From: an uncultured Bacteroidota bacterium
Lineage (GTDB): Bacteria; Bacteroidota; Bacteroidia; B-17B0; Aurantibacillaceae
Direction: 5' to 3'
Assembly: GCA_903834765.1 (NCBI GenBank)
Contig: CAILKE010000078.1
Coordinates: 1-64,000, forward strand
DNA length: 64,000 nt
Shown: one piece after another, positions 52,904 through 62,516 of the stretch
Position numbering within the stretch: position 1 is the stretch's first letter
Layout: each line of letters opens with the position of its first letter
Made by a program: the position numbers and the translations under genes
Notes under the pieces: model-generated
The model's database searches: none
Told to the model about the DNA's origin: nothing
The model's input: the letters and a program-made list of their open reading frames with translations, nothing else

Positions 52904-53677
52904 ATGATATCTCCATTTGCAGACGTAAGTCCTAAATCCAAAATCGGAAAAAATGTAACCATAGATTCATATGCAATTATTAAAGACGATGTAATTATTG
53001 GTGATAATTGCCACATTCATTCTCATGCTATTATTTACCCTGATACAACTATAGGTAATGATTGTCAAATATTTCCTGGAGCAATTATCGGAATTGTATC
53101 TCAAGATTTAAAATATAATGGCGAAAAGGCGATAACCATTATTGGTAATAACACAATAATAAGGGAATATGCCACAATACATAAAGGTACAGCGGATAGA
53201 ATGCAAACTAAAGTTGGTGATAATTGTTTAGTGATGGCTTATGTGCATATCGCTCATGATTGTATTATTGGAAACAATGTTATTCTTGCTAATAATGTTG
53301 GGCTTTCTGGTCACATTACTATTGAAGATTATGCAATCATTGAAGGATTTACTGGAATTCAACAATTCTCAACAATTGGCACTCATAGTTTTGTTGCTGC
53401 ATTTTCAGTAATTAGAAAAAACGTTCCTCCATTTATTAGAGTAGCTCGTGATCCACTTCAATATATTGGGGTAAATTCAATAGGCTTATCTCGTCGCGGT
53501 TTTGATCAAGATACTATACATCATATTGAAGATATCTATCGATTAATTTTTGTTAGAGGATTAAATATGACAAATGCTTTAGAGGCAATCGAAAAAGAAA
53601 TTCCAGAAACAAAAATCAGAAAACAAATTACTGAATTTATCAAAAACTCAAAAGATGGAATTGTAAAAGGAATATAA
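52904..53677 (+). CDS. lpxA: UDP-N-acetylglucosamine O-acyltransferase
   Basis: LpxA transfers the first hydroxyacyl chain to UDP-GlcNAc, the first step of lipid A synthesis. The 257-residue length is normal. A left-handed beta-helix of hexapeptides covers about 1-185, with SKIGKNVTIDSYAIIKDDVI, the catalytic His in YVHIAHDCIIGNNVILANN (about 108-126, His near 113) and the donor-specificity region GFTGIQQFSTIG. A C-terminal helical domain (RRGFDQDTIHHIEDIYRLI) follows. It lies 61 bases after lpxC-fabZ. ATG start. Confidence 0.97.
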   Translation: MISPFADVSPKSKIGKNVTIDSYAIIKDDVIIGDNCHIHSHAIIYPDTTIGNDCQIFPGAIIGIVSQDLKYNGEKAITIIGNNTIIREYATIHKGTADRMQTKVGDNCLVMAYVHIAHDCIIGNNVILANNVGLSGHITIEDYAIIEGFTGIQQFSTIGTHSFVAAFSVIRKNVPPFIRVARDPLQYIGVNSIGLSRRGFDQDTIHHIEDIYRLIFVRGLNMTNALEAIEKEIPETKIRKQITEFIKNSKDGIVKGI

Positions 53678-53723
53678 GCTGTTACTAATATATATTTCAT
53701 ACTTCTTAAATTTATATAACAAA

Positions 53724-54695
53724 ATGTCACGTATACTTACCGGAATACAAAGTACCAACATTCCGCATTTAGGAAATATTTTAGGAGCCGTATTACCAGC
53801 TATAGAGCTTAGTAAAAAACCAGAAAATGAATCTTTGTTTTTTATTGCCGATTTACATTCGCTCACTACACAAAAAGATGCCGCCATGCGTATCGAAAGT
53901 GTAAACTCAGTAGCTGCAACTTGGTTAGCTTTTGATTTTGATACAGATAAAAATATATTTTACCGTCAAAGCAGAATACCTGAAGTTTGCGAATTAACTT
54001 GGTATTTAAGCTGCTTTACACCTTTCCCAATGTTAGCAAATGCTCATTCATTTAAAGATAAATCAGATCGGTTAAATGAAGTATATACAGGCCTGTTTAC
54101 TTACCCTGTATTAATGGCAGCTGATATCATTTTATATGATGCTAATTTTGTACCAGTTGGTAAAGATCAAATTCAACATGTAGAAATCACAAGAGATATC
54201 GCCAAAGCTATTAATAATAGATATCAGCAAGAGTTATTTGTTTTACCTGAAGCTAAAATTGATGAGCGCGTAATGATTGTTCCAGGTATAGATGGACAAA
54301 AAATGAGTAAGTCTTATGGGAACTATATCAATATCTTTTTACCTGAAAAAGAATTGAAAAAAGTGGTGATGAGCATTCAGACAGATAGCACACCAATTGA
54401 AGAACCAAAAAATCCAGATACTTGCAATGTGTTTAAACTATTTAGCTTATTAGCAACATCAACTCAACAGTTGGAAATGCGAGCTAATTACGCTAAAGGA
54501 GGATACGGCTATGGTCACGCTAAAGCAGCTTTATTTGACCTAATTTTATCGCAATTTGAAAGAGCTCGTAAACGATATACCCACTTAATGAGCAATCCTG
54601 ATATTTTAGAACAACAATTGCAAATTGGAGAAGCTAAAGCTCGTAAAATAGCTCAGGAAAAAATCAAGGTTGTAAGAAATGTAATGGGTTTCTAA
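53724..54695 (+). CDS. trpS: Tryptophan--tRNA ligase
   Basis: A 323-residue class I synthetase for tryptophan. The start RILTGIQSTNIPHLGNILGA carries the HIGH-type motif as PHLGN. The middle shows DLHSLTT and ADIILYDANFVPVGKDQIQHVE (about 133-154, cited in part). The KMSKS loop GQKMSKSYGNYI is near 192-203. Length and motifs match the family. It follows lpxA by 46 bases and may be read from the lpx transcript or its own TAAATTTA box (nine bases before the ATG). Confidence 0.97.
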   Translation: MSRILTGIQSTNIPHLGNILGAVLPAIELSKKPENESLFFIADLHSLTTQKDAAMRIESVNSVAATWLAFDFDTDKNIFYRQSRIPEVCELTWYLSCFTPFPMLANAHSFKDKSDRLNEVYTGLFTYPVLMAADIILYDANFVPVGKDQIQHVEITRDIAKAINNRYQQELFVLPEAKIDERVMIVPGIDGQKMSKSYGNYINIFLPEKELKKVVMSIQTDSTPIEEPKNPDTCNVFKLFSLLATSTQQLEMRANYAKGGYGYGHAKAALFDLILSQFERARKRYTHLMSNPDILEQQLQIGEAKARKIAQEKIKVVRNVMGF

Positions 54696-54724
54696 TTGTT
54701 AGTCAACAATTGATTGTTTTTTAT
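54694..54724 (+). terminator. Terminator after trpS
   Basis: AATTGTT and AACAATT pair around AGTC, followed by GATTGTTTTTTA. The stem begins within the stop codon. Short and AT-rich, so moderate confidence. Confidence 0.55.
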
Positions 54725-54754
54725 TTTAATAGGAGGATATTAACTAACTAAAAC

Positions 54755-57364
54755 TTAATCTAACTCCTGACAAAAAATATGATGGCGATTGGTGATTACT
54801 AAGTATGTTTTTCCATTCATATATAGATTACTTACTAACGGCTGTTTAGAAGCATTAGAAATTGAAGATATTAGTTTACCTTCTTTATTTATAATATCTA
54901 TTTTTAGTCCCGTTTTATCATAAGCCAACATATAATTATGTGAACTTGTAGATATAGCTTGTATATTTTCATAAACAGCTGTCGTTGAAAAATACTCTAT
55001 CAATTTACTAGAGAATAAATCATATCCATATAAAGCACCATCGCCATAGGCAAATACGTCTATTTGTGCATCATCATTGATTAAGTCGTAATGCGTTTTA
55101 AATCCGGATAATTCATCGCCTAATTTGAGTGCTTCTTTTTTATCTGTTAAAGATATTTTATTTAACAAATTGTTTTTATCATCCACGTAAATCAACTTAC
55201 TATTGTCTAACGTATTTCCACTTAACACATAAAAGTTTGATAAGTTGGTAATTGTTTTATTTTTAAAATCGATACGTCCTTCTCCTTTTCGACTAAACGC
55301 ATAAATTTTACCCATTACATCAACGGTGATTAAATAATCACTCTGACCTACTTTGATATAATGAATAGGTAACTCAATAATAGCATCTGTTTTAAGAGGC
55401 GTAAATCCTTCTGTTTTAATGCCATATAATGAAAAGTTATATATGTATTTATTAGCGCAAGCTAAAAGAATACGATAGTCTTTATTGTTTTCATAATCTA
55501 ATAACGTAATATTAGATGTAACTTTTGCTGGTAATTTCAATGGGTAACCTTGCACGTAATTCCCATTACGATCTAACAAATGCAAATAATTTTCTGTATT
55601 AAACAACATTTGTAATTTTCCATTTTTAAAAATGTCAACAGTATATATATCAGATTTAATGACTTCATTTAATTTCTTTTTCCAAATCAAATTACCAGTG
55701 GAGCTAATTAAATATAACTGATTAGAATTGTCTTGAAAACATAATTCGTTTTCTTGAGTCAAATGATTAGAAAATAGATTGACATTACTTATTAAGGAAG
55801 AATCAGCATCAAAGGACCAAAGTGAAGATTGCGTGTTTGTATCAGTTGATTTTTGTTGATTATGAGAAAGGCTCACTCGAAACTGCATTAAATTTTTATA
55901 GTTTTTACCAGTCACAGAAATATGAGAAATAGCATTTTCAGAATTAACTAACTCTTTTATTGGCAAAATATAATTGTCGATCTCTGGAATTAAAAGTTCA
56001 GTATTATTATAATATAAAATGTTACTTGCTGAAGCTAAATTATCAGTTGCATATTCCATAAATTCATTATCCTTATTGATTAAATTACTACTAGCTATGC
56101 TTTGGATATAATGTTGCAAAGCAGCATGATCAGAAAAACATAATAATAAATCATTATTCACGCAAGCATATCTAAAGGTGTGAGACGGATTAATCAACGC
56201 AAATAATTTTTGATAGTCTTTTTGCAAATGATACTCCGTTAAATCATTTTTCTTAATAACACTATCATTAACTAATTTCAACAAACTCCGAACTTTGTCG
56301 CTATCTTTTATTTTAATAGCCACAATCATGTGACTGCTTTTTTCAATTGCGTAGGTATTTGCAACGAGTTGAATATCTATATTTTCTAAAAATTCGTTCT
56401 TAATGTCATATAAAGCACTATCATTAAGCCTATTCCATAAATTCTCTCGCATTTCATTTTCAGAAATAGAGTTTATTTTTTCAAATTCCTTCGCATATAA
56501 TTTAGAATCACTGATTGAAAGTCCAATAATAGATGATGGATGTGATGGTAAATGCTGATATATATCTATCTCTGAAGCTTCTTGATGTTTCAAGGTATAC
56601 ATTACCGAATCAGGAATAATATATCCATTTAAAGTAATTTCATTTAATTTTACCTCTAAACTATATAAAGACTGTTGTGAAAATAAAGTATGGTCTAATA
56701 ATTTAAAGTTACTCTTATTCAAATAAACTTGATTTATTTGTGAACCATTTTCTTTTAGTAATGCCAAATAATTATCATTTGATGCCATCGACTCATCAGT
56801 GGGGAGTTCTATAGAACGTTTTAAAGTGGCTTCATGAGAAGCAACATAAATAATCCCATCATTGTAAGCAATCAACCATTTTTGATTTCTTATAATCGTT
56901 TCATAAGCATCTATCGTTGTTGCTATTTGACGCTTCTTAAAATGTTTTGCGAAAAAATCAGTAAAAACAGCTTCATTACTTTTTTCTTTTAATTTAAATA
57001 ACATCATGCTATGAGCTGCTTTAGCTTCGTCGAAAAGGCATAAATAAATAGCATTATTATTTATCAAATCAGTTATATCCGAATTTATTTTACTGATTGA
57101 ATCTAAATACTGAATACAATACTGAGCATTAGCAATGTTTGAATTATTTAATAACGAATTCCATACTAAATTTTGACGAGTTAGTTGGCTTATTAATTCA
57201 GAAATATTTTTGGTTTCAATAACTACATTAGCCGAATTAGGAATATGTTCTATGACAGATGCTTTTGGCTCTTTATTTTCTTTTAACCGAATATAGCCCC
57301 ATATAGCAAGCCCAATAGAAGCTGCTATAAACAGATAAAAGCCAATTTTTTTGAGTAGTTGCAC
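54755..57364 (-). CDS. Large membrane-anchored protein with PQQ/WD-like C-terminus, function unknown
   Basis: An 869-residue protein with one N-terminal transmembrane helix (about 6-26) and a short cytoplasmic start, so most of it is outside the inner membrane. Residues about 35-500 form a domain beginning IEHIPNSANVVIETKNISEL, reminiscent of DUF3352-type proteins. From about 530 to the end there are beta-propeller-like repeats: LYLISSTGNLIWKKKL, LHLLDRNGNYVQGYPLKLP, IYAFSRKGEGRIDF and LYGYDLFSSKLIEYF. These resemble quinoprotein/BamB-like blades but I cannot count them exactly. Start GTG at 57364. Convergent with trpS. No partner genes. Confidence 0.8.
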   Translation of the reverse strand: MQLLKKIGFYLFIAASIGLAIWGYIRLKENKEPKASVIEHIPNSANVVIETKNISELISQLTRQNLVWNSLLNNSNIANAQYCIQYLDSISKINSDITDLINNNAIYLCLFDEAKAAHSMMLFKLKEKSNEAVFTDFFAKHFKKRQIATTIDAYETIIRNQKWLIAYNDGIIYVASHEATLKRSIELPTDESMASNDNYLALLKENGSQINQVYLNKSNFKLLDHTLFSQQSLYSLEVKLNEITLNGYIIPDSVMYTLKHQEASEIDIYQHLPSHPSSIIGLSISDSKLYAKEFEKINSISENEMRENLWNRLNDSALYDIKNEFLENIDIQLVANTYAIEKSSHMIVAIKIKDSDKVRSLLKLVNDSVIKKNDLTEYHLQKDYQKLFALINPSHTFRYACVNNDLLLCFSDHAALQHYIQSIASSNLINKDNEFMEYATDNLASASNILYYNNTELLIPEIDNYILPIKELVNSENAISHISVTGKNYKNLMQFRVSLSHNQQKSTDTNTQSSLWSFDADSSLISNVNLFSNHLTQENELCFQDNSNQLYLISSTGNLIWKKKLNEVIKSDIYTVDIFKNGKLQMLFNTENYLHLLDRNGNYVQGYPLKLPAKVTSNITLLDYENNKDYRILLACANKYIYNFSLYGIKTEGFTPLKTDAIIELPIHYIKVGQSDYLITVDVMGKIYAFSRKGEGRIDFKNKTITNLSNFYVLSGNTLDNSKLIYVDDKNNLLNKISLTDKKEALKLGDELSGFKTHYDLINDDAQIDVFAYGDGALYGYDLFSSKLIEYFSTTAVYENIQAISTSSHNYMLAYDKTGLKIDIINKEGKLISSISNASKQPLVSNLYMNGKTYLVITNRHHIFCQELD

Positions 57365-57448
57365 ATATAAATTTACGTGTAATACAATAGCTGCTTAACT
57401 CATTACTAGATAGTTATTAAACTGTGATTGTGAATTTGTACTGACTAC

Positions 57449-58360
57449 TTAATCTAATCTAATGTCATTCAAATTCTTTTGTAAAACAATTTTTGCCTGA
57501 AATGTTTTTTCCCAATAATCTGCTAAATATTCTTGTTCCTGCTGTCCTAGTGTGGGAATTAAAACAATCTTCCTTTTTTTAAACGCAGTTAAATCCATCA
57601 ATGAACTGTAGCCACTTCTGCAAACAATGGTTTTAGCCCGTTGCATTAAATTACTAAGTTGATTGGAACTAGGATAATTGATAACACTTATCGACGAATT
57701 ACTTTTAAAAGCATGAGGTATATTTGAACCCCTCACTATACAAATTGATTTGTTTGATTTTGCTACAATTTGAAAAAATACAGTCTCAAGTATCGTCCGT
57801 TGTGGCTCTGGGCCAGATAATAAAAACAAATAATCTAAGTCTTCAATAATAGTTTGGGAAGGTGTTAATCTACATAGTGGGCCAATATACGTTACGTTTC
57901 TCAATCCAGGATTCCTAGATAATAGCCCAGCTAAACTCTTATTAAATTCTTCGAAATCTGGAACCCACACTTGATTAAACTTTTTTATATAATGAAGATG
58001 AATTTTATTCGCCATAAATGATAACCATCCACCTTGTATATTAAGTTGATGGGTGATGTAAACACATTCTATATTTGAATGATACAATCCAAAACGGTTA
58101 TCGCTTATCACCACAGATATATGATGCTCTTTAACAATAACTTCCAATTGTTTTTTTTCTTTCTTAATAACCCGCCAAATCCGAAACGAATCAATCAATA
58201 ATTTAAACGACAGTGGCAACCAAGAGGAATACTTAATATCATAAGGTTCAATTGGCACTTTTTTCAACGTGGGAAATTCTTCATCTAATATAATTGAAGT
58301 CATAGGCGTAACGCCCAAAATTACTTCATTATTAAGCAGCAATTGCTTAATAAGAGGCAC
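57449..58360 (-). CDS. Glycosyltransferase (GT28-like); true start lies upstream without a canonical codon
   Basis: The C-terminal part, LDYLFLLSGPEPQRTILET and YPSSNQLSNLMQRAKTIVCR plus SGYSSLMDLTAF, is typical of a Bacteroidota GT-B family related to MurG. Reading from GTG at 58360 gives 303 residues but loses the conserved glycine-rich N-terminus. In the same frame upstream (58411-58361) the sequence encodes VIFIAPLDWGLGHATRC, the family's standard beginning. The frame stays open back to a TAG at 58441, but contains no ATG, GTG or TTG. Initiation at an ATT, ATC or ATA codon (for example ATC at 58426 or ATA at 58408), or a sequence error, is therefore likely. Divergent from uvrC. Confidence 0.78.
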   Translation of the reverse strand: MPLIKQLLLNNEVILGVTPMTSIILDEEFPTLKKVPIEPYDIKYSSWLPLSFKLLIDSFRIWRVIKKEKKQLEVIVKEHHISVVISDNRFGLYHSNIECVYITHQLNIQGGWLSFMANKIHLHYIKKFNQVWVPDFEEFNKSLAGLLSRNPGLRNVTYIGPLCRLTPSQTIIEDLDYLFLLSGPEPQRTILETVFFQIVAKSNKSICIVRGSNIPHAFKSNSSISVINYPSSNQLSNLMQRAKTIVCRSGYSSLMDLTAFKKRKIVLIPTLGQQEQEYLADYWEKTFQAKIVLQKNLNDIRLD

Positions 58361-58462
58361 ACAGCGTGTCGCATGACCTAAACCCCAATCGAGAGGTGCA
58401 ATAAATATGACTTTATTTTTAAAGATATTACAAATTAACTAAAAAAATAACTGATTAAAATT

Positions 58463-58470
58463 TAACTTCG
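58463..58470 (+). promoter_or_regulatory. -7 box four bases before uvrC
   Basis: TAACTTCG, a one-mismatch version of TAnnTTTG, then TGTT and the GTG start of uvrC. Confidence 0.4.
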
Positions 58471-58474
58471 TGTT

Positions 58475-60295
58475 GTGATAGAAACATTTTCTGAACATAT
58501 TCAAAGCATTTTAAAAACCTTGCCCGAAAGTCCAGGCGTATATCGTTATTACGATGATGATAACAATCTTTTGTACGTAGGCAAAGCAAAGAATTTAAAA
58601 AAAAGAGTTACTTCTTATTTTTCTAAAGAGCATGATACGTTCCGTTTGAGGTTAATGGTCAAAAAAATTGTTGACATCAAAACCATCAAGGTTGATACCG
58701 AAATGGATGCCTTAATTTTAGAAAATAATTTAATTAAAAGTCTCACGCCTAAATACAATATCATGTTGCGTGATGATAAAACTTATCCTTGGATATTAAT
58801 TAAAAATGAACGTTTCCCTAGAGTGTTTAATACTAGGCAAATCAAAAAAGATGGAGCAGAGTATTTTGGCCCTTTCCCCTCTTCTACTACGATGTTTATT
58901 TTATTGGATTTGATTAAACAGTTATATCCACTTCGCACTTGCTCGTTTGATTTGAGTCAGGAAAATATTGACAAACATAAATTTAAAGCTTGCCTTGAGT
59001 ATAACATTGGTAATTGTAAAGCACCTTGTGTAGGCAAACAATCGCAACAAGATTATGATGATAGCATACTACATATTCGGAAAATAATAAAAGGTGATAT
59101 TAGTTTTGCTATTAAAGATTTAAAAGGGTTAATGCTCGCGCATGCTGAAAAATTAGAGTTTGAAGATGCAGCTTCACTTAAAAAGAAAATTGAATTGTTA
59201 GAAAAATACCAAAGTAAATCTGTTATTGTGCATCCTTCTATTACTGATACCGACGTGTTTGCTATTATCAGTGATGAAAAAACAGCCTATGTTAACTATT
59301 TTAAAGTAATGAATGGGACTATCATTCAAGCGCAAACATTGGAGCTTAAAAAAAAATTAGATGAAACAGACGAAGAGATGCTTGTATTTGCCATCAACGA
59401 AATTAGACTACGATACAACTCGTTAAGTAAAGAAATATTTGTACCCTTCGAACCGGAGTTACAGTTTGAGAATGCCAAATACGTTGTTCCTAAAATTGGC
59501 GATAAAAAACATTTATTAGATTTATGTTTTAAAAACGTAGAAGCCTACAAACGCGAGCGCGAAAAGCAATTAGCCATCATAGACCCCGAAAGACACACTG
59601 ATCGTATCATGCAACAGATGATGAAAGACTTGCGTATGAAAGAAGAACCTCGACGAATTGAAGGATTTGATAATTCTAACATTCAAGGAGAGTATGCCGT
59701 AAGTGCGATGCCTGTGTTTATTGATGGTAAGCCGGCAAAAAAAGAATACCGTCATTACAATGTAAAAACAGTCGTTGGTCCCGATGATTTTGCAACAATG
59801 GAAGAAGTGATTTACAGACGTTATTCTCGAGTCATCGAAGAAGGTCTGCCACTACCTCAATTAATTGTAATTGATGGCGGCAAAGGTCAATTAGGAGCAG
59901 CTATCATCAGTTTACGAAAATTAAACTTAATGGGAAAGGTTACCGTTATTGGTATTGCCAAGCGTTTGGAAGAAATTTATTTTCCGGGAGATTCAATCCC
60001 AATGTATTTAGATAAGCGTTCAGAGACCTTAAAAATTATTCAACATATACGTGACGAAGCTCATCGCTTTGGCATTACGCATCATCGAAATAAACGGAGC
60101 AGAGAAACATTTAAAACAGAATTATCCGAAATAAAAGGCATTAGCGATAAAACGGCACAGAAATTATTGACCGAATTAAAATCAGTAAAACATATTAAAG
60201 AAGCAACACTTGCCGAACTTACTGCTATTATTGGTAATTCCAAGGCAAATCTAGTATATGATTTTTTCAAAAATCAATTAAATACGGCAATTTAA
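58475..60295 (+). CDS. uvrC: Excinuclease ABC subunit C
   Basis: UvrC makes both incisions in nucleotide excision repair. The 606-residue protein is full length. The GIY-YIG nuclease (about 14-95) has SPGVYRYYDDDNNLLYVGKA. The UVR motif for UvrB contact lies near 205-235 (AHAEKLEFEDAASLKKKIEL). The RNase H-like second nuclease has GFDNSNIQGEYAVSAMPVF (about 390-408) and LIVIDGGKGQLGAA (about 465-478). Helix-hairpin-helix elements (ISDKTAQKLLTELKSVKHI) end the protein. Start GTG at 58475 gives the normal N-terminus. Confidence 0.97.
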   Translation: MIETFSEHIQSILKTLPESPGVYRYYDDDNNLLYVGKAKNLKKRVTSYFSKEHDTFRLRLMVKKIVDIKTIKVDTEMDALILENNLIKSLTPKYNIMLRDDKTYPWILIKNERFPRVFNTRQIKKDGAEYFGPFPSSTTMFILLDLIKQLYPLRTCSFDLSQENIDKHKFKACLEYNIGNCKAPCVGKQSQQDYDDSILHIRKIIKGDISFAIKDLKGLMLAHAEKLEFEDAASLKKKIELLEKYQSKSVIVHPSITDTDVFAIISDEKTAYVNYFKVMNGTIIQAQTLELKKKLDETDEEMLVFAINEIRLRYNSLSKEIFVPFEPELQFENAKYVVPKIGDKKHLLDLCFKNVEAYKREREKQLAIIDPERHTDRIMQQMMKDLRMKEEPRRIEGFDNSNIQGEYAVSAMPVFIDGKPAKKEYRHYNVKTVVGPDDFATMEEVIYRRYSRVIEEGLPLPQLIVIDGGKGQLGAAIISLRKLNLMGKVTVIGIAKRLEEIYFPGDSIPMYLDKRSETLKIIQHIRDEAHRFGITHHRNKRSRETFKTELSEIKGISDKTAQKLLTELKSVKHIKEATLAELTAIIGNSKANLVYDFFKNQLNTAI

Positions 60296-60452
60296 TATTT
60301 GCTAGGTATTATTTTACATTAAACGAATAAAGCATTTTATCTATTAGTTAGTTTATAGATAAATTGGATTTTAACAACCAAATTTTCAATAAAAATAATT
60401 CGATTATACAGCTGTTTTTTATTAACATTTGTTAGTAAAATCAAAAAACAAA

Positions 60453-60486
60453 TTTGCCATAAATGCCAATAAAATCGGTATATTTA
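60453..60486 (+). promoter_or_regulatory. gyrB promoter
   Basis: TTTG (60453-60456), 22-nt spacer, TATATTTA (60479-60486), 35 bases before the gyrB ATG. The rest of the 226-bp gap after uvrC is AT-rich, with a weak hairpin TATCTAT/ATAGATA near 60340-60362. Confidence 0.5.
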
Positions 60487-60521
60487 AGGATTAATTATAC
60501 AAAATTAAGCAAACTGATTAT

Positions 60522-62477
60522 ATGGAAGAAACAGCAGGTATTGACAAAACAAATTATGGTGCCGATAACATTCAAGTTCTCGAAGGATTAGAAGCAGTAA
60601 GAAAAAGACCAGCCATGTATATTGGCGATATTGGTTTTAAAGGATTACATCATTTAGTTTATGAAGTTGTTGATAATTCAATAGATGAGGCTTTAGCTGG
60701 ACATTGTAAGGATATTACCGTTACTATATTAGAAAACAACTCTATTCGTGTAAAAGATGATGGACGTGGTATCCCTACTGGTATTCACCCTAAGTTAGGC
60801 GTATCGGCATTAGAGGTTGTTATGACTGTTTTACATGCAGGTGGTAAATTTGATAAAGACACCTATAAAGTATCAGGTGGTTTACATGGTGTTGGTGTAA
60901 GTTGTGTAAATGCATTATCTGATCCCTTAATAGCAGAGGTTCACCAGAACGGTAAAGTTACCATGCAAGAGTTCCGTAAAGGTATTCCTCAGTATCCTGC
61001 AAAAGTTGTTGGTGATACAACCCACAGGGGAACTATCGTAACCTTTACGCCTGATTTAAGTATTTTCACCACTGGTGAATATAATTATGCGACACTTGCA
61101 AATCGTATGCGTGAATTAGCTTTTTTAAATAAAGGTATTACCATCATTTTAGAAGATCAACGAAATAAAGATGAGAATGGTGTTTTTCATACTGAAAGCT
61201 TTCATAGCGATGGCGGATTAAGAGAATTCGTTCAATACATTGATGGCGGCAAAGAAAAATTAATGGACGATGTTATTTATATTGAAGGAGAAAAAAATGG
61301 TATCCCTGTTGAAGTAGCGATGTTATACAATCACTCTTATAGTGAAAGTATTCAAAGTTATGTGAACAACATTAATACGCATGAAGGCGGAACACATTTA
61401 GCGGGATTCCGCAGAGGTTTAACACGTACATTAAAAAGTTATGCCGAAAAAAATGGCCTATTTAAAAATGTTAAATTTGAAATTTCTGGTGATGACTTCC
61501 GTGAAGGCTTAACAGCTGTTGTTTCTGTTAAAGTTCAAGAGCCTCAATTTGAAGGACAAACCAAAACTAAATTAGGTAACAGCGAAGTAACTGGAGCTGT
61601 TGATCAAGCAATCAGCGAAGCCCTAAATAATTATTTAGAGGAGCATCCAAAACAAGCACGCTTAATTGTTGATAAAGTTGTATTAGCTGCAACTGCTCGT
61701 CATGCCGCTCGTAAAGCGCGTGAAATGGTGCAACGCAAATCAGTAATGTCTGGTTCAGGTTTGCCCGGTAAATTAGCTGATTGTGCAAACAACGATCCTT
61801 TAGCGTGCGAATTATTTTTAGTAGAAGGTGATTCTGCAGGAGGTACAGCTAAACAAGGTCGTAACCGTGATTTCCAAGCCATCTTACCTTTAAGAGGAAA
61901 AATCTTAAATGTAGAAAAAGCATTGGAATATAAAATTTATGAAAACGAAGAGATTAAAAATATCTTTACTGCTTTAGGCGTATTTAGAGGTACTAAAGAA
62001 GATGATCGCGCATTAAATATAGAAAAACTACGTTACCATAAAGTGGTGATTATGTGTGATGCAGATGTCGATGGATCTCATATCACCACGCTTATTTTAA
62101 CGTTCTTCTTCCGTCATATGCGAGAGTTAGTAGAAAAGGGGCATGTTTATATAGCCGCTCCGCCATTATATCAAGTGAAAAAAGGTAAGGAATTTAGATA
62201 CTGCTGGAATGAAGACGATAGAGCAATTGCCATTAAAGAATTAGGTGGTGAAAAAGCAGATAGCGTAAATGTACAACGCTATAAAGGTTTAGGAGAGATG
62301 AATGCAATTCAACTTTGGGAAACAACTTTAGATCCAACCACTCGAACGTTAAGACAAGTAAACATTGATAGTGCTGCTGAAGCGGATCGTGTATTTGCGA
62401 TGTTAATGGGTGATGAAGTTCCTCCACGCAGAGAGTTCATTGAGCAAAACGCAAAGTATGCTAAGATTGATGCTTAA
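60522..62477 (+). CDS. gyrB: DNA gyrase subunit B
   Basis: GyrB is the ATPase subunit of DNA gyrase, which introduces negative supercoils. The 651-residue length is typical of the short (non-E. coli) form. The GHKL ATPase has EVVDNSIDEALAGHC (about 49-63), DDGRGIPTGIHP and GGLHGVGVSCVNALS (about 122-136). The transducer domain follows. The TOPRIM domain has LVEGDSAGGTAKQGRNRDFQ (about 430-449) and the DxD metal site in MCDADVDGSHI (about 511-521). The C-terminal signature QRYKGLGEMNA lies near 586. ATG start. A parE homologue cannot be excluded, but the sequence is typical of GyrB. Confidence 0.97.
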   Translation: MEETAGIDKTNYGADNIQVLEGLEAVRKRPAMYIGDIGFKGLHHLVYEVVDNSIDEALAGHCKDITVTILENNSIRVKDDGRGIPTGIHPKLGVSALEVVMTVLHAGGKFDKDTYKVSGGLHGVGVSCVNALSDPLIAEVHQNGKVTMQEFRKGIPQYPAKVVGDTTHRGTIVTFTPDLSIFTTGEYNYATLANRMRELAFLNKGITIILEDQRNKDENGVFHTESFHSDGGLREFVQYIDGGKEKLMDDVIYIEGEKNGIPVEVAMLYNHSYSESIQSYVNNINTHEGGTHLAGFRRGLTRTLKSYAEKNGLFKNVKFEISGDDFREGLTAVVSVKVQEPQFEGQTKTKLGNSEVTGAVDQAISEALNNYLEEHPKQARLIVDKVVLAATARHAARKAREMVQRKSVMSGSGLPGKLADCANNDPLACELFLVEGDSAGGTAKQGRNRDFQAILPLRGKILNVEKALEYKIYENEEIKNIFTALGVFRGTKEDDRALNIEKLRYHKVVIMCDADVDGSHITTLILTFFFRHMRELVEKGHVYIAAPPLYQVKKGKEFRYCWNEDDRAIAIKELGGEKADSVNVQRYKGLGEMNAIQLWETTLDPTTRTLRQVNIDSAAEADRVFAMLMGDEVPPRREFIEQNAKYAKIDA

Positions 62478-62516
62478 TTAAAAACATAAATTTAAAAACA
62501 TAAACAACTAGAAAAA

